Origin: Pedobacter sp. UBA1951
GTDB taxonomy: Bacteria > Bacteroidota > Bacteroidia > Sphingobacteriales > Sphingobacteriaceae
Length of the DNA stretch: 23,653 bases
Assembly: GCA_002336465.1 (NCBI GenBank)
Contig: DDEP01000110.1
Location: 5,381 to 29,033 of the forward strand
Direction: 5' to 3'
How positions within the stretch are numbered: position 1 is the first letter of the stretch; each line of letters opens with the position of its first letter. Below are positions 22,831 to 23,653 of this stretch, piece by piece. A program made the position numbers and the translations under genes. Below the pieces are notes generated by a model. The model was not told the origin of the DNA, ran no database searches, and worked only from the letters and a program-made list of their open reading frames with translations.

Positions 22831-23136
22831 TTATTTTCCAAACAATCCGCCTAATCCGCCCAACATATCCTTAGTTGCGGCCTGCATCTCTGTTGCACTT
22901 ACCTGTTCTGCCTGACTAAGTGCTTTGTTAACTGCTGCTTGCAACAGTTCCTCCAATTCTTCCTTATCGGCTTGTTTAAAAAAATCTTCGTCAATACTTA
23001 CAGCTGTTATCGATTTATTGGCCGTTGCAGTAACTTTAATTGCTCCACCCTCTACCTCTCCATAAACAGATATTGTATCTAATCTTTTCTTAATTTCTTC
23101 GGCTTTGCCTTGTGCAGCCATCAATTTATCAAACAT
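22831..23136 (-). CDS. YbaB/EbfC family nucleoid-associated protein
   Basis: A 101-residue small dimeric DNA-binding protein. It begins MFDKLMAAQGKAEEIKKRLDTI (N-terminal helix), then VEGGAIKVTATANKSITAVSID (central strands), DKEELEELLQAAVNKALSQAEQVSATEM (dimer helix) and a Gly-rich tail, MLGGLGGLFGK, all typical of YbaB/EbfC. These proteins coat the nucleoid and in many bacteria adjoin recR/dnaX; here those genes are absent and the partner is a UPF0173 hydrolase. It lies 79 nt after the OmpA-like gene; no clear promoter can be seen in that A/T-rich gap. Confidence 0.92.
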   Translation of the reverse strand: MFDKLMAAQGKAEEIKKRLDTISVYGEVEGGAIKVTATANKSITAVSIDEDFFKQADKEELEELLQAAVNKALSQAEQVSATEMQAATKDMLGGLGGLFGK

Positions 23137-23215
23137 AAAAAACTCTTTTATTATAGATTAAGCGAAATTAAATGAATTTTGTTTTAATTGAATGAATTAA
23201 CTTATTTTAATGTAA

Positions 23216-23653
23216 TTACTGCTCTTCAATAGCTATAATTTGCAGTTCAACCCTACGATCATAGCGGTCTCCCTTGCCCAATGGGTAATTAGCCATCATG
23301 CCTTTATAGCTCAAGCGTTTTTTCTCAATCCCTCTGTAAATAAGGTAATCGTAAATAATTTTTGCCCTTGCTTCAGAAAGATTGCGTTCTCCCGTATCAA
23401 AATCAATTACATCTACTCCGGGTGGGTTACAGCAGATGTGTCCCAAAATAGCTATGCTATATTTCTTCTTGGCTAATAAAACATCTGCCAACCGCTCTAC
23501 AATTGGTATAGATTGCTCTAGTATCTGGTGTCTGCTGTTTTCAAATAGTACATTTTCTAAGATGATCTTATCTCCTACCTTTAAGGTATCTGAAAAAATA
23601 TCATCTGATTTAGCAATAGGTTCTAAAGGTAAATATTTAATGATGACATCAAC
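23216..23653 (-). CDS. OmpA-like protein, C-terminal domain (5' end beyond the window)
   Basis: The reading frame runs leftward from the window edge, giving 145 visible residues starting VDVIIKYLPLEPIAKSDD. The last ~115 residues form an OmpA-like peptidoglycan-associated domain: VLFENSRHQILEQSIPIVERLADVL, IAILGHICCNPPG, NLSEARAKIIYDYLIYRGIEKKRLSYKG and DRRVELQII. The LSxxRA helix Arg is present, but the usual GHTDNxG is GHICCNPPG, so the diaminopimelate-contacting Asp is replaced in a Cys-Cys loop. The visible upstream part (GDKIILENVLFE) suggests a preceding beta domain, as in Bacteroidota OmpA-type proteins with extra modules. An internal ATG at 23491 is not the start because the domain begins before it. 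Confidence 0.85.
   Translation of the reverse strand, partial: VDVIIKYLPLEPIAKSDDIFSDTLKVGDKIILENVLFENSRHQILEQSIPIVERLADVLLAKKKYSIAILGHICCNPPGVDVIDFDTGERNLSEARAKIIYDYLIYRGIEKKRLSYKGMMANYPLGKGDRYDRRVELQIIAIEEQ

Noticed and set aside
1..23653. Defence island, prophage, transposon or CRISPR content
   Set aside because: No transposase, integrase, Cas, restriction or toxin-antitoxin pair and no repeat array was seen; the Fic gene is the only toxin-related family and has no partner gene.

Overview
The window is a low-GC chromosomal segment from a Bacteroidota bacterium, most likely a Sphingobacteriaceae/Pedobacter-type organism. The evidence is a TonB-dependent receptor paired with a DUF4249 lipoprotein, an S1/P1 nuclease, promoter elements of the TAnnTTTG (-7) type, a scarcity of Shine-Dalgarno sequences, and a 'GTCATGCTGAACTT'-type intergenic repeat. 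I see no IS, prophage, CRISPR array, tRNA or rRNA. The content looks like core chromosome rather than an accessory island.

Layout. 1-2143 (+): 3' end of fumC, a Cys-rich lipoprotein, and an S1/P1 nuclease, ending at a bidirectional terminator. 2207-8739 (-): a secreted CsgG/LpoB-like protein, an RlmI-type 23S rRNA methyltransferase, an OxyR peroxide sensor, and a DUF4249 lipoprotein overlapping the end of its TonB-dependent receptor. 8947-10400 (+): trmB, an alkyltransferase-like (ATL) protein and an AhpD-like CMD protein, then a second bidirectional terminator. 10466-13467 (-): secreted M28 peptidase and a Fic protein with an N-terminal inhibitory motif. 13653-14909: convergent tag (3-methyladenine glycosylase, +) and a Gly-rich secreted protein (-), with only 9 nt between their stops. 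15170-22071 (+): large-subunit catalase katE, a small conserved protein, full-length polA, a MORN-repeat/TonB C-terminal protein 10 nt behind polA, and a Lys/Ala-rich secreted protein with a duplicated DGTPDMRYKANKA motif, then a third bidirectional terminator. 22129-23653 (-): a UPF0173 hydrolase, a YbaB/EbfC nucleoid protein and the C-terminal part of an OmpA-like protein that runs off the right edge.

Functional themes. Genes for peroxide and alkylation stress or base repair are unusually frequent (OxyR, KatE, AhpD-like CMD, ATL, Tag, PolA), but they sit in separate transcription units, so the link is thematic only. A second theme is the Bacteroidota envelope: TonB receptor plus lipoprotein, periplasmic TonB-C/MORN protein, OmpA-like protein, secreted peptidase and nuclease. 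I found no convincing undescribed multi-gene system. The most distinctive signals are the duplicated motif protein, the signal-peptide TonB-C/MORN protein, the OmpA-like domain with HICCN in place of HTDN, the ATL PAHR site, and several regulatory structures.
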